The position numbers were made by a program, and so were the translations under genes. Shown here in pieces: positions 17,127-25,838 of a DNA stretch of 64,000 nucleotides. Below the pieces are notes generated by a model. The model was not told where the DNA came from and ran no database searches. It worked only from the letters and a program-made list of their open reading frames with translations. Numbering within the stretch: position 1 is the first letter of the stretch; every line of letters begins with the position of its first letter. Source of the stretch: Peribacillus frigoritolerans. Lineage in GTDB: Bacteria > Bacillota > Bacilli > Bacillales > DSM-1321. The stretch lies in NCBI RefSeq assembly GCF_030676415.1, contig NZ_JAUUTW010000019.1:1-64000 (forward strand), in the 5' to 3' direction.

Positions 17127-17510
17127 TTGCTGAGATTGCAGTCTCTTCATGTAAGGGGTACTGCCACATGCCCATCAAGCTAAGATTTTTAATTACCCCC
17201 ATAACGAAAAGTTTACTCCTCCACAGTTATTTATGAGATTTTGGCTCATTTTTTCGTTTTTGGGAACAATTAATTTCTTAAGTTGATGGGTAAGTATGAT
17301 TCCCCCCTATATAACAAAATAGGAACCTATCATATTTCATAATAGGTTCCTTCTTTAAATGCAAAAACTTAAGATGTATCGCATTATCTTTAGAATCGTT
17401 TCCGTTTTCATAAAGATCTTACAAAGTCGAATTTTTTGTATTATTTTAGCTGGATGTTGGTTTCTCATCAGCATCCAATTTTTTCATGATTCAATCTATG
17501 AATAAAATAT

Positions 17511-19544
17511 CTACTGCTGTTTGTTAGGTAGTGCATAATAGCCAAAAGCTAAATCCAGCAAAGCACTTGCTTCTTGACGCAGTAACAAATCCTTCGGACG
17601 GAAGGTAATGGATCCGTCAGCATTGATGGAAGTATCAGGGTCTAGAATTCCTTGGGAGGCAAGTGCCTGAATCGATTGAAATGCCCAGTCATCCGCAGCA
17701 TCAAGTAATTTAACTTTAATAGCTTTGTCAGGTTGAATCGGTTTCAAATCATGAATTTGCTTTAAGTTTTGAATCATGGTTGCTGCGACCTGTCGGGTAA
17801 TCGGAGTAGCACGGTCATACCCTGGAATTCCTTTCATAACTTTTTCCCTTGCCTCCTTGGAGTCGTCTGGAAAACCGTTCCATCCATAAGCAAGTAACAA
17901 CGTATCCGCAAACTCTCCTTGTGTCATGATGTCCATCGGTTTGAATAGATTACCTGTTTTAGCACCCATGATATTTAGAGCATGAAGATTATCAATGTGA
18001 CTTCTATAGTTACTCTTTTGTGGAACGTCATCAAAAGGCGGTTTGTTGTTAATTTTCTGGGCATCTGCTACAAAATCAAGACTTTTAGGAGAGTTGTAGT
18101 GAAAATATGCGATTTCTCCAGCTGAATTCTTTTTGAAAGCAACTTTGCTGCCTTCCGAATCTTCAAATAACAACGGATGAATCATTTTGAGAACTTGTTT
18201 TCCAGTTCCACCCTCCATGACCAAGTTCCCATTTTCATAAGTAAAATGAGTGCGAAGTGCAGCGAAACGCGTATTTTGGAATAAGCCCAAGTATTTATGA
18301 GCTTCTTTTTCCTCTAACGGGAGATAACTTGTTTTTCCTTCATTCTTCTTAGCAGGGAAATAGTGATCCATGAGAGTTTCATATATGTCTACACTCATCA
18401 TTGAATCATTATTGTAAGACATGAAGAATGCTGTTTTTTGTTCAGGCACTAAAATCAGCAGTGATTGATGTCCAGGCATGCTTCCCCCTTTTATTACAAC
18501 ATGTTGACCGTTAGCAAATTCATTAAAAGGCGTTTCAAATCCAATTGTCGCAACAGGAATCGTCTTATCATCAAAAACTTGATAGGCATGCATCATATCC
18601 AAGCTTTTTTTACTTACAATTTCCTTGTCTTTAAACTTTCCTTTCTGTAGTTGCATAATCATGTATTTTGACATGTCTTCCGCAGTAGATAAAATGCCTC
18701 CTTGTGGTGTATCCCTTAAACCGCTCCCGCTTGCTGGAATCGGATCGCCAGTGGGACCATAAGGTGTAGCCATTTTTTCGAGAAGATCAGGCGTAAAGCT
18801 CATGCTTGTAGATTTCATATCTAATGGTTTGAAAATATTCTTTTCCATATATTTCGAGAAAGGGGTGTTGGTAGCATTCTCCACTGCAAACCCTGCGAGC
18901 GCAAATCCGACGTTGTCATACGTATAAACCTCTCCTGGTGGCCGTACCACAGTTGGCATTTGTTTAGAGAAAAATTCTTTCATCGGTATACTATTATTAT
19001 TATTAATATATTCAGGTCCAGTTATGTTTGTAAGATCGGGAAAATCCACCCCGCTGGTATAAGTGAGCATATCAAACAGGGTAAGAGGTTTCCCAGTTTG
19101 ATTAGGTATTTGTAATCCACCAAAATATTTTTGTACGTCTTGATCTAGTTTAAGCTTTCCTTTATCGACTTGCTGCATCACAGCCAAAGCAGTAAAAGTT
19201 TTCGTGACTGAACCGATTTGAAAGACCGTGTCCTTAGTGACGGGGATTTTCTTTTCTTTATCGGCATATCCATACCCTTTATTGACAACGACCTTTCCAT
19301 CATGAACGACGACAAAACTAGAACCGTTCACATTGAACTTCTTCATTTTTTCTTCAAATAACGGATCAGCAAAAGATTCTATTTCTTTTTTATTATTAGG
19401 TCCTTTCGTCATCTGGGTATTAGCCGTGGATTCCGATGGTTTTGATTTTTCTGCTTCTAACGATTGTTGGGAACACGCAGAAATCATGGTTGAAGAAGTA
19501 AGAAGAATTGCAGCGATCCCCAGTTTGTTAATTGCTTTTTTCAT
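17511..19544 (-). CDS. lipoprotein serine hydrolase with C-terminal SLH-like domain, 677 aa
   Basis: A signal peptide with lipobox MISAC (Cys24) is followed by a beta-lactamase-fold hydrolase. It has QIGSVTKTF near residue 94, YDN in VYTYDNVGF near 208 as the second motif, and a third-motif region at VIKGGSMPGH near 358. Residues 560-677 hold SLH-like repeats (MTQGEFADTLLLAYGW; ITRQVAATMIQNLK; FRPKDLLLRQEASALL), which could bind wall polymer. Inferred role: a membrane-anchored wall or peptide hydrolase or resistance factor. GGAGCG ribosome site. A palindromic operator lies about 170 bases upstream. A decayed copy sits at 14588. Confidence 0.88.
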   Translation of the reverse strand: MKKAINKLGIAAILLTSSTMISACSQQSLEAEKSKPSESTANTQMTKGPNNKKEIESFADPLFEEKMKKFNVNGSSFVVVHDGKVVVNKGYGYADKEKKIPVTKDTVFQIGSVTKTFTALAVMQQVDKGKLKLDQDVQKYFGGLQIPNQTGKPLTLFDMLTYTSGVDFPDLTNITGPEYINNNNSIPMKEFFSKQMPTVVRPPGEVYTYDNVGFALAGFAVENATNTPFSKYMEKNIFKPLDMKSTSMSFTPDLLEKMATPYGPTGDPIPASGSGLRDTPQGGILSTAEDMSKYMIMQLQKGKFKDKEIVSKKSLDMMHAYQVFDDKTIPVATIGFETPFNEFANGQHVVIKGGSMPGHQSLLILVPEQKTAFFMSYNNDSMMSVDIYETLMDHYFPAKKNEGKTSYLPLEEKEAHKYLGLFQNTRFAALRTHFTYENGNLVMEGGTGKQVLKMIHPLLFEDSEGSKVAFKKNSAGEIAYFHYNSPKSLDFVADAQKINNKPPFDDVPQKSNYRSHIDNLHALNIMGAKTGNLFKPMDIMTQGEFADTLLLAYGWNGFPDDSKEAREKVMKGIPGYDRATPITRQVAATMIQNLKQIHDLKPIQPDKAIKVKLLDAADDWAFQSIQALASQGILDPDTSINADGSITFRPKDLLLRQEASALLDLAFGYYALPNKQQ

Positions 19545-19712
19545 TTTGTACGCTCCTTTATTTGATTGAAATTTTTTGTTAGCACAACGAGTTAGCGGCT
19601 CGTTAGCGTATGAACAAAGTGTAGCAAGCGGCGAGTCATAGTCGATAGTGAACTTTTGTCATATTCATAAAGAACAACAAAAATTGAGTGGGATACGGCT
19701 GTATTAATAGCT

Positions 19713-19733
19713 ATGTCATAGAAACTATGACAT
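19713..19733. promoter_or_regulatory. putative operator palindrome upstream of the 677-aa hydrolase
   Basis: ATGTCATAG-aaa-CTATGACAT, a perfect 9-bp dyad, adjacent to TTGACACTACC. The block matches the region upstream of the Sensor 1 gene (14430-14470). Likely bound by the neighbouring kinase-regulator fusion. Confidence 0.6.
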
Positions 19734-19944
19734 TTTGACACTACCGTATGTGACAGAAAAACACATAGAATCAAAGAGCAGTTCTTAACGCATTAACAAT
19801 AAAGGAGGAGGGGTGATTTTCATTGTGCATGATAAAAATATAAAGAGGCGTGAAAGGGGAAACAGGTATGACCTATTTATGAAAAACAAACCAGTAACAA
19901 GAGTCTTTTAAGGAAAAGAAGTAATTTCTAGGGTTAACATACAT

Positions 19945-20103
19945 GTGGAAAAAAGAGGAATTTACTTAGGGCAGAATGGCGATTGTAAAAATAATAATTA
20001 TGAATATGATTACGAATTCGATTTTGACCTTTTGTCATTGGTGGAGATAATAGCTGTGTGGTTAATACGAAACAGCAAACAACAAACTATACAAGATAAA
20101 TAG
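19945..20103 (+). CDS. possible small acidic protein, 52 aa
   Basis: A GTG-started frame with a run of acidic and aromatic residues (YEYDYEFDFDLLSL) ending 17 bases before serine hydrolase copy 2. Small acidic frames also precede copies 1 (ending 1159) and 3 (27501-27605). No clear ribosome site. It could be a leader or a relic. Confidence 0.3.
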   Translation: MEKRGIYLGQNGDCKNNNYEYDYEFDFDLLSLVEIIAVWLIRNSKQQTIQDK

Positions 20104-20119
20104 AGAAGAGGAATACCTT

Positions 20120-21283
20120 ATGAAAACACGTAGCAAAATTACATTTGCAAGTCTTGCCCTTTTAATAACTGGAAGTTCTCTGTTATACACAACACCAACC
20201 TCAATTATAAAAGCAGAGCCCACTCAAAATGTATCTAGTTCCTTACAAACAAGTACCCAACGAGAACGTACTTCTGTTAAGCAAGCAATGCGGGATACAC
20301 TGCAACTTGGATACCCTGGGATACTTGCTAAAACTGCTGAGGGTGGAAAAACGTGGGGTTATGCCGCAGGGGTAGCGGATCTGAGAACCAAGAAACCAAT
20401 GAAAACAGAATTTCGCTTTCGCATTGGCAGTGTGACGAAGACGTACATCGCGACGGTTTTACTCCAATTAGCTGGAGAGAACCGCTTGAATCTAGACGAC
20501 TCCATTGAAAAATGGTTGCCTGGTGTCATTCAAGGAAACGGATATGATAGTAACCAGATTACTATCCGGCAGATATTGAATCACACAAGTGGTATAGCTG
20601 ACTACATAAAGTCAAAAGACTTTGATATTAAAGATACAAAAAAATCGTATACAGCTGAAGAATTCGTAAAGATGGGGGTTTCTCTTCCCCCAGACTTTGC
20701 TCCAGGAAAGGGCTGGTCTTATTCAAACACAGGATACGTATTACTGGGCATCCTTATTGAAAAAGTGACTGGAAACAGCTATGCGGAAGAGGTTGAAAAT
20801 CGGATTATTGAACCGCTTGAATTGTCGAATACATTCCTGCCTGGCAATTCAACGGTTATTCCAGGTACCATGCATGCCCGTGGATATGAAAGATATGACG
20901 GAGAAAGTGAGCTAAAAGACGTTACTTATTCTAACCCAGGTAGCTCGGATGGAGATTTGATTTCTACTGCTGACGACTTAAACAAATTCTTCTCTTACTT
21001 ACTCAGTGGCAAATTACTGAAGGAACAGCAACTAAAACAAATGCTTACTACGGTTCCTACTGGAATGGAAGGGATCGATGGATATGGTCTTGGAATCTAT
21101 GAAACTAAGCTTCCAAACCACGTCTCGATATGGGGACACGCAGGCGGTGTTCCAGGGTTTTCTACTTTTGCTGGAGGCACACTTGGAGGCAAGCATACAT
21201 TGGCCATCAATTTGAATGGCCATAAATCTAATGGTGGTTCTGATCCTTTTAAAAATATTTTACTTGCTGAATTTAGCAAGTAG
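20120..21283 (+). CDS. exported serine hydrolase, beta-lactamase/DD-peptidase fold (copy 2)
   Basis: 387 aa, with the same layout as the genes at 1218 and 27665 but the most divergent of the three. The signal peptide ends near residue 30; nucleophile motif SVTK in FRIGSVTKTY; YSN in GWSYSNTGY; HAG in WGHAGGVPGF. It has a two-residue deletion near YSNPGSSDGD compared with YYNPSMGSSAGD. AGAAGAGG ribosome site. It stands alone, ended by the hairpin at 21407-21460. Confidence 0.9.
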   Translation: MKTRSKITFASLALLITGSSLLYTTPTSIIKAEPTQNVSSSLQTSTQRERTSVKQAMRDTLQLGYPGILAKTAEGGKTWGYAAGVADLRTKKPMKTEFRFRIGSVTKTYIATVLLQLAGENRLNLDDSIEKWLPGVIQGNGYDSNQITIRQILNHTSGIADYIKSKDFDIKDTKKSYTAEEFVKMGVSLPPDFAPGKGWSYSNTGYVLLGILIEKVTGNSYAEEVENRIIEPLELSNTFLPGNSTVIPGTMHARGYERYDGESELKDVTYSNPGSSDGDLISTADDLNKFFSYLLSGKLLKEQQLKQMLTTVPTGMEGIDGYGLGIYETKLPNHVSIWGHAGGVPGFSTFAGGTLGGKHTLAINLNGHKSNGGSDPFKNILLAEFSK

Positions 21284-21406
21284 GCAAAAAGGAAAGTCAG
21301 GCAAATTTTGTTATAGTTAATATACCTTTCTGGTTCAGAAAACAACTTACTTTTAAAAAGAATTAAGGTGGTAAATGGTATTAAGCTAATAAAACAAAGT
21401 AACATG

Positions 21407-21460
21407 AAAAAAACGTTATTCTTTCTCTAGAATCATAGGAAAGGATAGCGTTTTTTTACA
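21407..21460 (+). terminator. intrinsic terminator after serine hydrolase copy 2
   Basis: AAAAAACGTTAT pairs with ATAGCGTTTTTTT. A second hairpin, CCCCGGAG / CTCCGGAG with AAAA/TTTTT flanks at 21556-21590, lies just before the minus-strand fragment below and would end its transcript. Confidence 0.65.
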
Positions 21461-21593
21461 CTTGGGGGTAAAGCAATTTCTTAAGTTGATCGATGTGTGG
21501 CGATACCCCTTAATAGATAAATAAATTTTCTTGAAATGGCCCATAGCAACACAAAACCCCGGAGAATAAAGCCCTCCGGAGATTTTTAAAAAT

Positions 21594-21888
21594 TTATTCC
21601 GGTTCTTTCTCCTTACACGCAATCCTACAAGCAGCTGGTATAGCATCGGTTATGGCCATTCCCATTAAAAAATAAGCTAAATTTGGATTCGTTTCATGGA
21701 TAAAATAACAGTAGCCAGCAATTACAGCCTTAACTACAAGTGTGCAATCTTTTGCGGAACATCTTTCTCCACCAGAATTCTCTTGATATTGTACCACTGT
21801 TGCTGTAATGATTTTGTTCCCTGCTGCTTCCGGGTTTGTGTATGCTTCAATTATCGCTTTAGCTGATTCTACAAATGCTTCGCCTTAT
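21594..21888 (-). pseudogene. 5'-truncated hypothetical gene, cut by an A-repeat end
   Basis: The minus frame reads through GEAFVESAKAIIEAYTNPEAAGNKIITATV and on to KDCTLVVKAVIAGYCYF..IACKEKEPE (landmarks only). Coding character continues up to about 21888, where the CTTATGGAACTA right end of an A repeat begins and the reading frame loses its start. An internal ATG at 21797 would give 67 aa. The family is not recognised. The A repeat or a rearrangement at it has removed the 5' end. Confidence 0.55.
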
Positions 21889-21910
21889 GGAACTATAGGG
21901 GCAGTTTAGT
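21884..21910 (+). repeat. A-repeat right end
   Basis: CTTATGGAACTATAGGGGCAG followed by TTTAGT, without left arm or hairpin. It abuts the broken minus-strand gene on the left and a new single-gene unit on the right. Confidence 0.7.
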
Positions 21911-21977
21911 GTAATAACTTAATTTGGAATCTGTGTTAAAATTTGGTTGTTTATCAATATGAAAGGTGTTGGAATGA

Positions 21978-22244
21978 TTGAGTCGAGTCACCTCAAAAAC
22001 AAAGATATACTTTGGACTATCTGTTATCCTTTTGCTCTGTGGGATTTTTTCTTGGATTCCTTATTTGGTCTTTAACATCCAAGAATCTTATGGGATGTTA
22101 ACATTAGTTCTTAACCCAATTGGATTGTTTTTAGGTTATTTATCAAACAACAGATTCATAGCTTTAAGCAATTTAATTATGGTCTTTAGTTTTATTCCTA
22201 TTTTGATATTTGTTTATCTAACAAAAGGGTACATTCCGATGTAA
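21978..22244 (+). CDS. small membrane protein, 88 aa, three helices
   Basis: Hydrophobic segments around IYFGLSVILLLCGIFSWIPYL, LTLVLNPIGLFLGYL and LIMVFSFIPILIFVYL. TTG start behind AAAGGTGTTGG; TGTTAAAAT at about 21932 is a promoter element of the type seen before neighbouring units. Similar to the general class of tiny Bacillus membrane proteins; function unknown. Confidence 0.6.
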   Translation: MSRVTSKTKIYFGLSVILLLCGIFSWIPYLVFNIQESYGMLTLVLNPIGLFLGYLSNNRFIALSNLIMVFSFIPILIFVYLTKGYIPM

Positions 22245-22359
22245 TTGTTGCTACATTTTTATGTGAACCCACCAAGCTCCTTATAGAAGCAACGGGGGAA
22301 CTTTAATAAAATATAGTATAAAGGACCAGAAATTCAATATATTAAAGGTGGAAAATGAC

Positions 22360-23268
22360 ATGGCAAGAAAGTACCGATTATATCAAATTGATTCATTTAC
22401 GAAAGAAAAATTATCAGGTAATCCGGCTGGTGTAATAACAAATGCAGATGGTTTATCTTCGGGTGAGATGCAGAGGATTGCTAGAGAGCTTAACAATTCG
22501 GAAACGGCATTTATCTTTAAATCAGACAATAGCAAATTTGATGTATATATTCGTTTTTTTACGCCTACTCATGAGGTTCCTATCTGTGGACATGCGACGA
22601 TCGCTGCCCACTATGCTCGTGCAGTTGAAAATAGTTTAAATACAGTTAAAGTTTATCATAAAACTGGTGCCGGCATTTTACCAGTCGATGTGATTAATGA
22701 AGATAATGATTACAAAATTATTATGACGCAGGGTAGTATAAGTTTTGAAACTGTGATTGAAGGTGTAGCTTTAGAGAACATATTTACAGCTTTCAATATT
22801 AGTGAAAATGATTTATTAGAAGATTGTCCAGTACAAATTGTTTCTACCGGGCATTCTAAGGTGATGATTGGAATTAAAAATTCGGAACTTCTTCACCGAT
22901 TAAACCCTAATATGGATTTACTCACAAAAGTCAGTGTATTAATTAATTGCAATGGTTTCTATGTTTTTACGATGAATGCTCCCGACTCTGATATTTTAAT
23001 TCATGGAAGAATGTTTGCTCCTGCAATTGGTATTAACGAAGACCCTGTTACAGGTAATGCGAACGGTCCTTTAGGCGCATACTTGATACATCACAGACTT
23101 GTCAAACATGATAATACTTTATTTAGTTTTAAAGCAGTGCAGGGCGAAGCTATAAAACGGGCGGGTATTATTGATGTTCAAGTGAAAATTTGTAATCAGG
23201 AGCCAGAGGAAGTAAGAATTGCAGGAAATGCTGTAATCGTATTTAAGTCCGAGTTATTACTTGAATAG
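22360..23268 (+). CDS. PhzF-family isomerase/epimerase, 302 aa
   Basis: Diaminopimelate-epimerase-like fold seen in the PhzF family. The conserved acid is in LNNSETAFIF near residue 45, the first glycine block is GHATIAAHYA near 75, and the matching C-terminal block is DPVTGNANGPLGAYL near 228. Start ATG 22360 is preferred because AAAGGTGG precedes it; a GTG at 22348 overlaps that site. The substrate is unknown, as for most PhzF-like proteins. An A repeat follows at once. Confidence 0.88.
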   Translation: MARKYRLYQIDSFTKEKLSGNPAGVITNADGLSSGEMQRIARELNNSETAFIFKSDNSKFDVYIRFFTPTHEVPICGHATIAAHYARAVENSLNTVKVYHKTGAGILPVDVINEDNDYKIIMTQGSISFETVIEGVALENIFTAFNISENDLLEDCPVQIVSTGHSKVMIGIKNSELLHRLNPNMDLLTKVSVLINCNGFYVFTMNAPDSDILIHGRMFAPAIGINEDPVTGNANGPLGAYLIHHRLVKHDNTLFSFKAVQGEAIKRAGIIDVQVKICNQEPEEVRIAGNAVIVFKSELLLE

Positions 23269-23271
23269 CCA

Positions 23272-23353
23272 TTCAACGTGCGTTAGCTTAAGATCGAAGC
23301 TGTCTTGTCTTAAGGCAGCCTTTTTCTTATGGCACTAACGGGGCAGGATAGTT
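23272..23353 (+). repeat. A repeat, full copy with shortened left outer box
   Basis: TTCAACGTGCGTTAGCTT, hairpin GAAGCTGTC..GGCAGCC with a small duplication in the loop, right CACTAACGGGGCAGGATAGTT. Confidence 0.8.
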
Positions 23354-23484
23354 CATTAAGAACAGTGGAAGGTTAATCCAATTACTAGTTTTTATGTTAA
23401 AGTTGAACAGTCTATTATAACAGTCTTTATATCTTGGGTTATTTTATCTGAGTTTTATTAAAACATTGAAGGAGGTACATATAA

Positions 23485-23661
23485 ATGCAATGGTTTTTTT
23501 CATTTATTTTTTTATTTGGATTTCTAGCGATCTACTTGTTAATAAGAAAAGACACTAACAAGAACAATTCACTGACAAAAAAGGGAGTTTTTAAACTAAT
23601 TGTATCTATGGTTGTAGTTTTTATTTTAGTAACTACATTTGTTGTCCTTTCAAATAATTGA
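23485..23661 (+). CDS. small membrane protein, 58 aa
   Basis: GGAGG lies 8 bases before the ATG. The product has two helices, WFFSFIFLFGFLAIYLLI and LIVSMVVVFILVTTFVVL, joined by a Lys/Asn-rich loop (RKDTNKNNSLTKKG). A one-gene unit between two full A repeats. Function unknown. Confidence 0.65.
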   Translation: MQWFFSFIFLFGFLAIYLLIRKDTNKNNSLTKKGVFKLIVSMVVVFILVTTFVVLSNN

Positions 23662-23755
23662 CCTTCTTCCACTAAAGGCGTAAATATCAATAATATTCAT
23701 TAACATAGCCTTCTTATTAAACAAAACCAGCTAAGTTTGTGATTTAATACACTTA

Positions 23756-23834
23756 AACAAACGGGTGCGTTAGCTTTAGATCAGAGCTGTCTTTAAGGCA
23801 GCTTTTTCTTATGCACTATCGAGGCAGTTTAGTT
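23756..23834 (+). repeat. A repeat, full copy
   Basis: Left AACAAACGGGTGCGTTAG, hairpin GAGCTGTCTTTAAGGCAGC with T-run, right CACTATCGAGGCAGTTTAGTT. Confidence 0.85.
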
Positions 23835-23911
23835 CACTAAGAATTCACACTTATTTTGGAAATAATTGTTATAATAATACAGTTGTATTAAATAAAGGGG
23901 TGTTGAATTGA

Positions 23912-24445
23912 TTGGTTGGTTGGTTAATTATTTTCTGTGAGATTGGATTTTGGGTGTTTGTTTTAGCAGGATTATTAGTTAGATATATTTTAAAGAAAAA
24001 GAAGCTTGGTACATTGTTGCTTATTTGTACGCCAATCGTCGATATCATTTTACTCATTGCTACTGTTTTAGATTTAAAAAATGGGGCTATTGCAACCACC
24101 GTACATGGACTTTCTGCCATTTATATAGGGGTAAGTGTAGCGTTTGGGCATCAGATGATCAAATGGGCGGATGCGCATTTCGCTTATAAATATGGAAATG
24201 GTGAAAAACCTATAAAAAAGAAAAAATTCGGAAGGGAACATGCTAGACAGGAGCGTATTGGATGGTTCCGGCATTTTGTTTCTTGGTTAATAGGAGGAGC
24301 TCTTTTAGCAGTGATGATCTTTTCGATTAATAATCCTTCTCAAACTCAAGCATTGCTTAATACTTTAAAATTATGGACATTGATCTTGGTTATTGATTTT
24401 ATCATCAGTTTTAGTTATACCTTGTTTCCAAAAAAAGAAAGGTAA
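23912..24445 (+). CDS. polytopic membrane protein, 177 aa (YmcC-like)
   Basis: Five hydrophobic segments: IIFCEIGFWVFVLAGLLV, LLLICTPIVDIILLIATVL, VHGLSAIYIGVSVAFG, LIGGALLAVMIFSI and LWTLILVIDFIISFSYTL. Between helices 3 and 4 lies a basic loop WADAHFAYKYGNGEKPIKKKK. The layout and the IxTPxVDxxLL and HGLxAxYIG patterns remind me of B. subtilis YmcC, recalled rather than checked. TTG start behind AAAGGGG. A second copy, cut at base 360, opens this window. Confidence 0.7.
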   Translation: MVGWLIIFCEIGFWVFVLAGLLVRYILKKKKLGTLLLICTPIVDIILLIATVLDLKNGAIATTVHGLSAIYIGVSVAFGHQMIKWADAHFAYKYGNGEKPIKKKKFGREHARQERIGWFRHFVSWLIGGALLAVMIFSINNPSQTQALLNTLKLWTLILVIDFIISFSYTLFPKKER

Positions 24446-24501
24446 AATTTTCTATCCATCTTGAAAAAGTTGAAACGAATATGGTAGGGAACTTGAAGAT
24501 A

Positions 24502-24532
24502 TTCTTATGGAGCAAAAGGGGCAGGAGAGTAG
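24502..24532 (+). repeat. A-repeat right end, degenerate
   Basis: TTCTTATGGAGCAAAAGGGG then CAGGAGAGTAG; the hairpin and left arm are absent. Confidence 0.6.
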
Positions 24533-24602
24533 TAGAAACTTTTATAAAAGTTATTCGTAAAGATATGAAGAGGAATTAACATTACATAGAGGTGATTTAG
24601 TC

Positions 24603-24776
24603 GTGTTATGGGATAAACCCAAATGTACTATTTGTGATAAAGAGATTAAGGGAGATGACGTTGTTTTTGTGAAAATGCGTTATCCAAAGCGAAAAGGTTT
24701 TACTGAAATAAAAGCATATTTTAGAAACGAAGGTAAATTCATTTGTGAAGACTGTTTTAATAATAAATCCTACTAA
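24603..24776 (+). CDS. small zinc-ribbon-like protein, 57 aa
   Basis: Two CxxC pairs, CTIC near residue 8 and CEDC near 48, frame a short basic domain (RYPKRKGFTEIKAYF). GTG start behind AGAGGTGATTT. This is a known type of small Bacillus protein with no assigned role (relatives sometimes carry a misleading Fe3+-hydroxamate transporter label). It probably binds zinc. A one-gene unit closed by the next A repeat. Confidence 0.7.
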   Translation: MLWDKPKCTICDKEIKGDDVVFVKMRYPKRKGFTEIKAYFRNEGKFICEDCFNNKSY

Positions 24777-24785
24777 ATACTATTC

Positions 24786-24859
24786 AACTAACAGGTGCTG
24801 AAGATCGAAGCTGTCTTTAAGGCAGCTTTTTCTTATGGCACTAACGGGGCAGGTTAGTT
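24786..24859 (+). repeat. A repeat, left inner box deleted
   Basis: Left AACTAACAGGTGCTGAAG lacks CGTTAG; hairpin GAAGCTGTCTTTAAGGCAGC; right CACTAACGGGGCAGGTTAGTT. Outer boxes AACTAAC/GTTAGTT are fully complementary. Confidence 0.85.
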
Positions 24860-24925
24860 CACCAAGAAATGCAATGAAATTCATGGTATATTATGTAATA
24901 AAAATGAAAAAAAGGGGATTTATTC

Positions 24926-25132
24926 ATGTTTAAGTTTTTTCTTATAATCGGAGTAGTTGGCATTATTATTTCTGGTATTTTTATTGGAGCATGGACGGGT
25001 GGGCAACAGCAAAGAGCTAATTTTCATTCTGAATCAGAAGGGCATAGGAATTTTAGAACGAAAATAGCATTCTTCTCAGGCCTCATAGGTGTAATCTCTT
25101 TGGGTATTACTGGATTAATATATTTTCTATAA
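24926..25132 (+). CDS. DUF5316-type small membrane protein, 68 aa
   Basis: Two helices (FFLIIGVVGIIISGIFIGAW and GLIGVISLGITGLIYFL) flank the conserved loop QQRANFHSESEGHRNFRTK, which I recognise as DUF5316. AAAAGGGG ribosome site. Function unknown. A one-gene unit between A repeats. Confidence 0.8.
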   Translation: MFKFFLIIGVVGIIISGIFIGAWTGGQQQRANFHSESEGHRNFRTKIAFFSGLIGVISLGITGLIYFL

Positions 25133-25145
25133 GCAATATTTTTCT

Positions 25146-25167
25146 TCAACTAAACGTGTTAGCTTAA
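25146..25167 (+). repeat. A-repeat left arm, degenerate
   Basis: TTCAACTAAACGTGTTAGCTT without hairpin or right arm. Confidence 0.55.
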
Positions 25168-25200
25168 AATTGTAATTGTGTATTTTTTGGGGAATTTGAT

Positions 25201-25395
25201 GTGTGGAAATTTACAGTGATGTTGTTCTTGTTACTCATTGGAGGGATAGGTGGCATTGGCATAGTTAGCCTTTTTGAAGGAAATGAAATTTTTTCCGGAT
25301 ATCACGCTGGTATTGCGGCTATGGTTGGTATGATTGTTGTATTACTTTTGTTTATAGTCGCTCAATTACATAATATAGAAAGTAAAAAGGATTAG
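25201..25395 (+). CDS. small membrane protein, 64 aa
   Basis: GTG start 8 bases after GGGGAA. Two helices: FTVMLFLLLIGGIGGIGIVSL and IAAMVGMIVVLLLFIVAQL. Short charged C-terminus. Function unknown. Confidence 0.6.
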   Translation: MWKFTVMLFLLLIGGIGGIGIVSLFEGNEIFSGYHAGIAAMVGMIVVLLLFIVAQLHNIESKKD

Positions 25396-25408
25396 AGTTT
25401 TTCACTAT

Positions 25409-25466
25409 AATAAGAGAGGTTTCTGAGGCAGCCTTTTTCTTATGACACTAACGGGGCAGTATAGTT
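25409..25466 (+). repeat. A repeat, type 2, no left arm
   Basis: AGAGAGGTTTCTGAGGCAGCC with T-run, then CACTAACGGGGCAG and TATAGTT. Confidence 0.7.
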
Positions 25467-25493
25467 GAATATGAATATTACAATAAAAGAAAA

Positions 25494-25670
25494 ATGAAGC
25501 AAGGTGATATTATGGTTGGAACGTTTTTAAGTTTTTTTGTTATCTTTTTTATTATAGCAAGGCTTGTTAGCCAAATGGGTAAGATAAGCTGGATGCCACT
25601 GATAAGAACAACTACGAGACAAGATGCAATATTAGCCATAATCTTTTCATTAATTGTCTGTTTTACTTAA
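25494..25670 (+). CDS. small membrane protein, 58 aa (paralogue of 37182-37370)
   Basis: Starts MKQGDIMVGTF; one clear helix (LSFFVIFFIIARLVS) and a shared block GKISWMPLIRTTTRQDAILAIIFS. The C-terminus is altered by a frame change relative to the 62-aa copy at 37182 (ends IVCFT rather than IVAVLTLNG). Flanks, including the A-repeat right arm and the TACAATAAAAGAAAAATGAAG leader, are also shared between the two loci. Confidence 0.6.
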   Translation: MKQGDIMVGTFLSFFVIFFIIARLVSQMGKISWMPLIRTTTRQDAILAIIFSLIVCFT

Positions 25671-25708
25671 TGAATAAAACACTATTTAGACCATGTTGAA
25701 ATATCAGC

Positions 25709-25740
25709 AAGATCGGAGCTGTCTTTAAGGCAGCTTTTTT
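25709..25740 (+). repeat. A repeat, left half of an IS-split copy
   Basis: AAGATCGGAGCTGTC and TTTAAGGCAGCTTTTTT, ending in the T-run where the IS110 element is inserted; the right half is at 27343-27373. Confidence 0.8.
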
Positions 25741-25838
25741 GTATGAAAACACAATAGTAAAAAAGCCATGCTAAAATAAACCCTCCATATTCTCATTTTT
25801 TTGATGGGGGTAAATGTACTATGTCGTTATTTAACTGG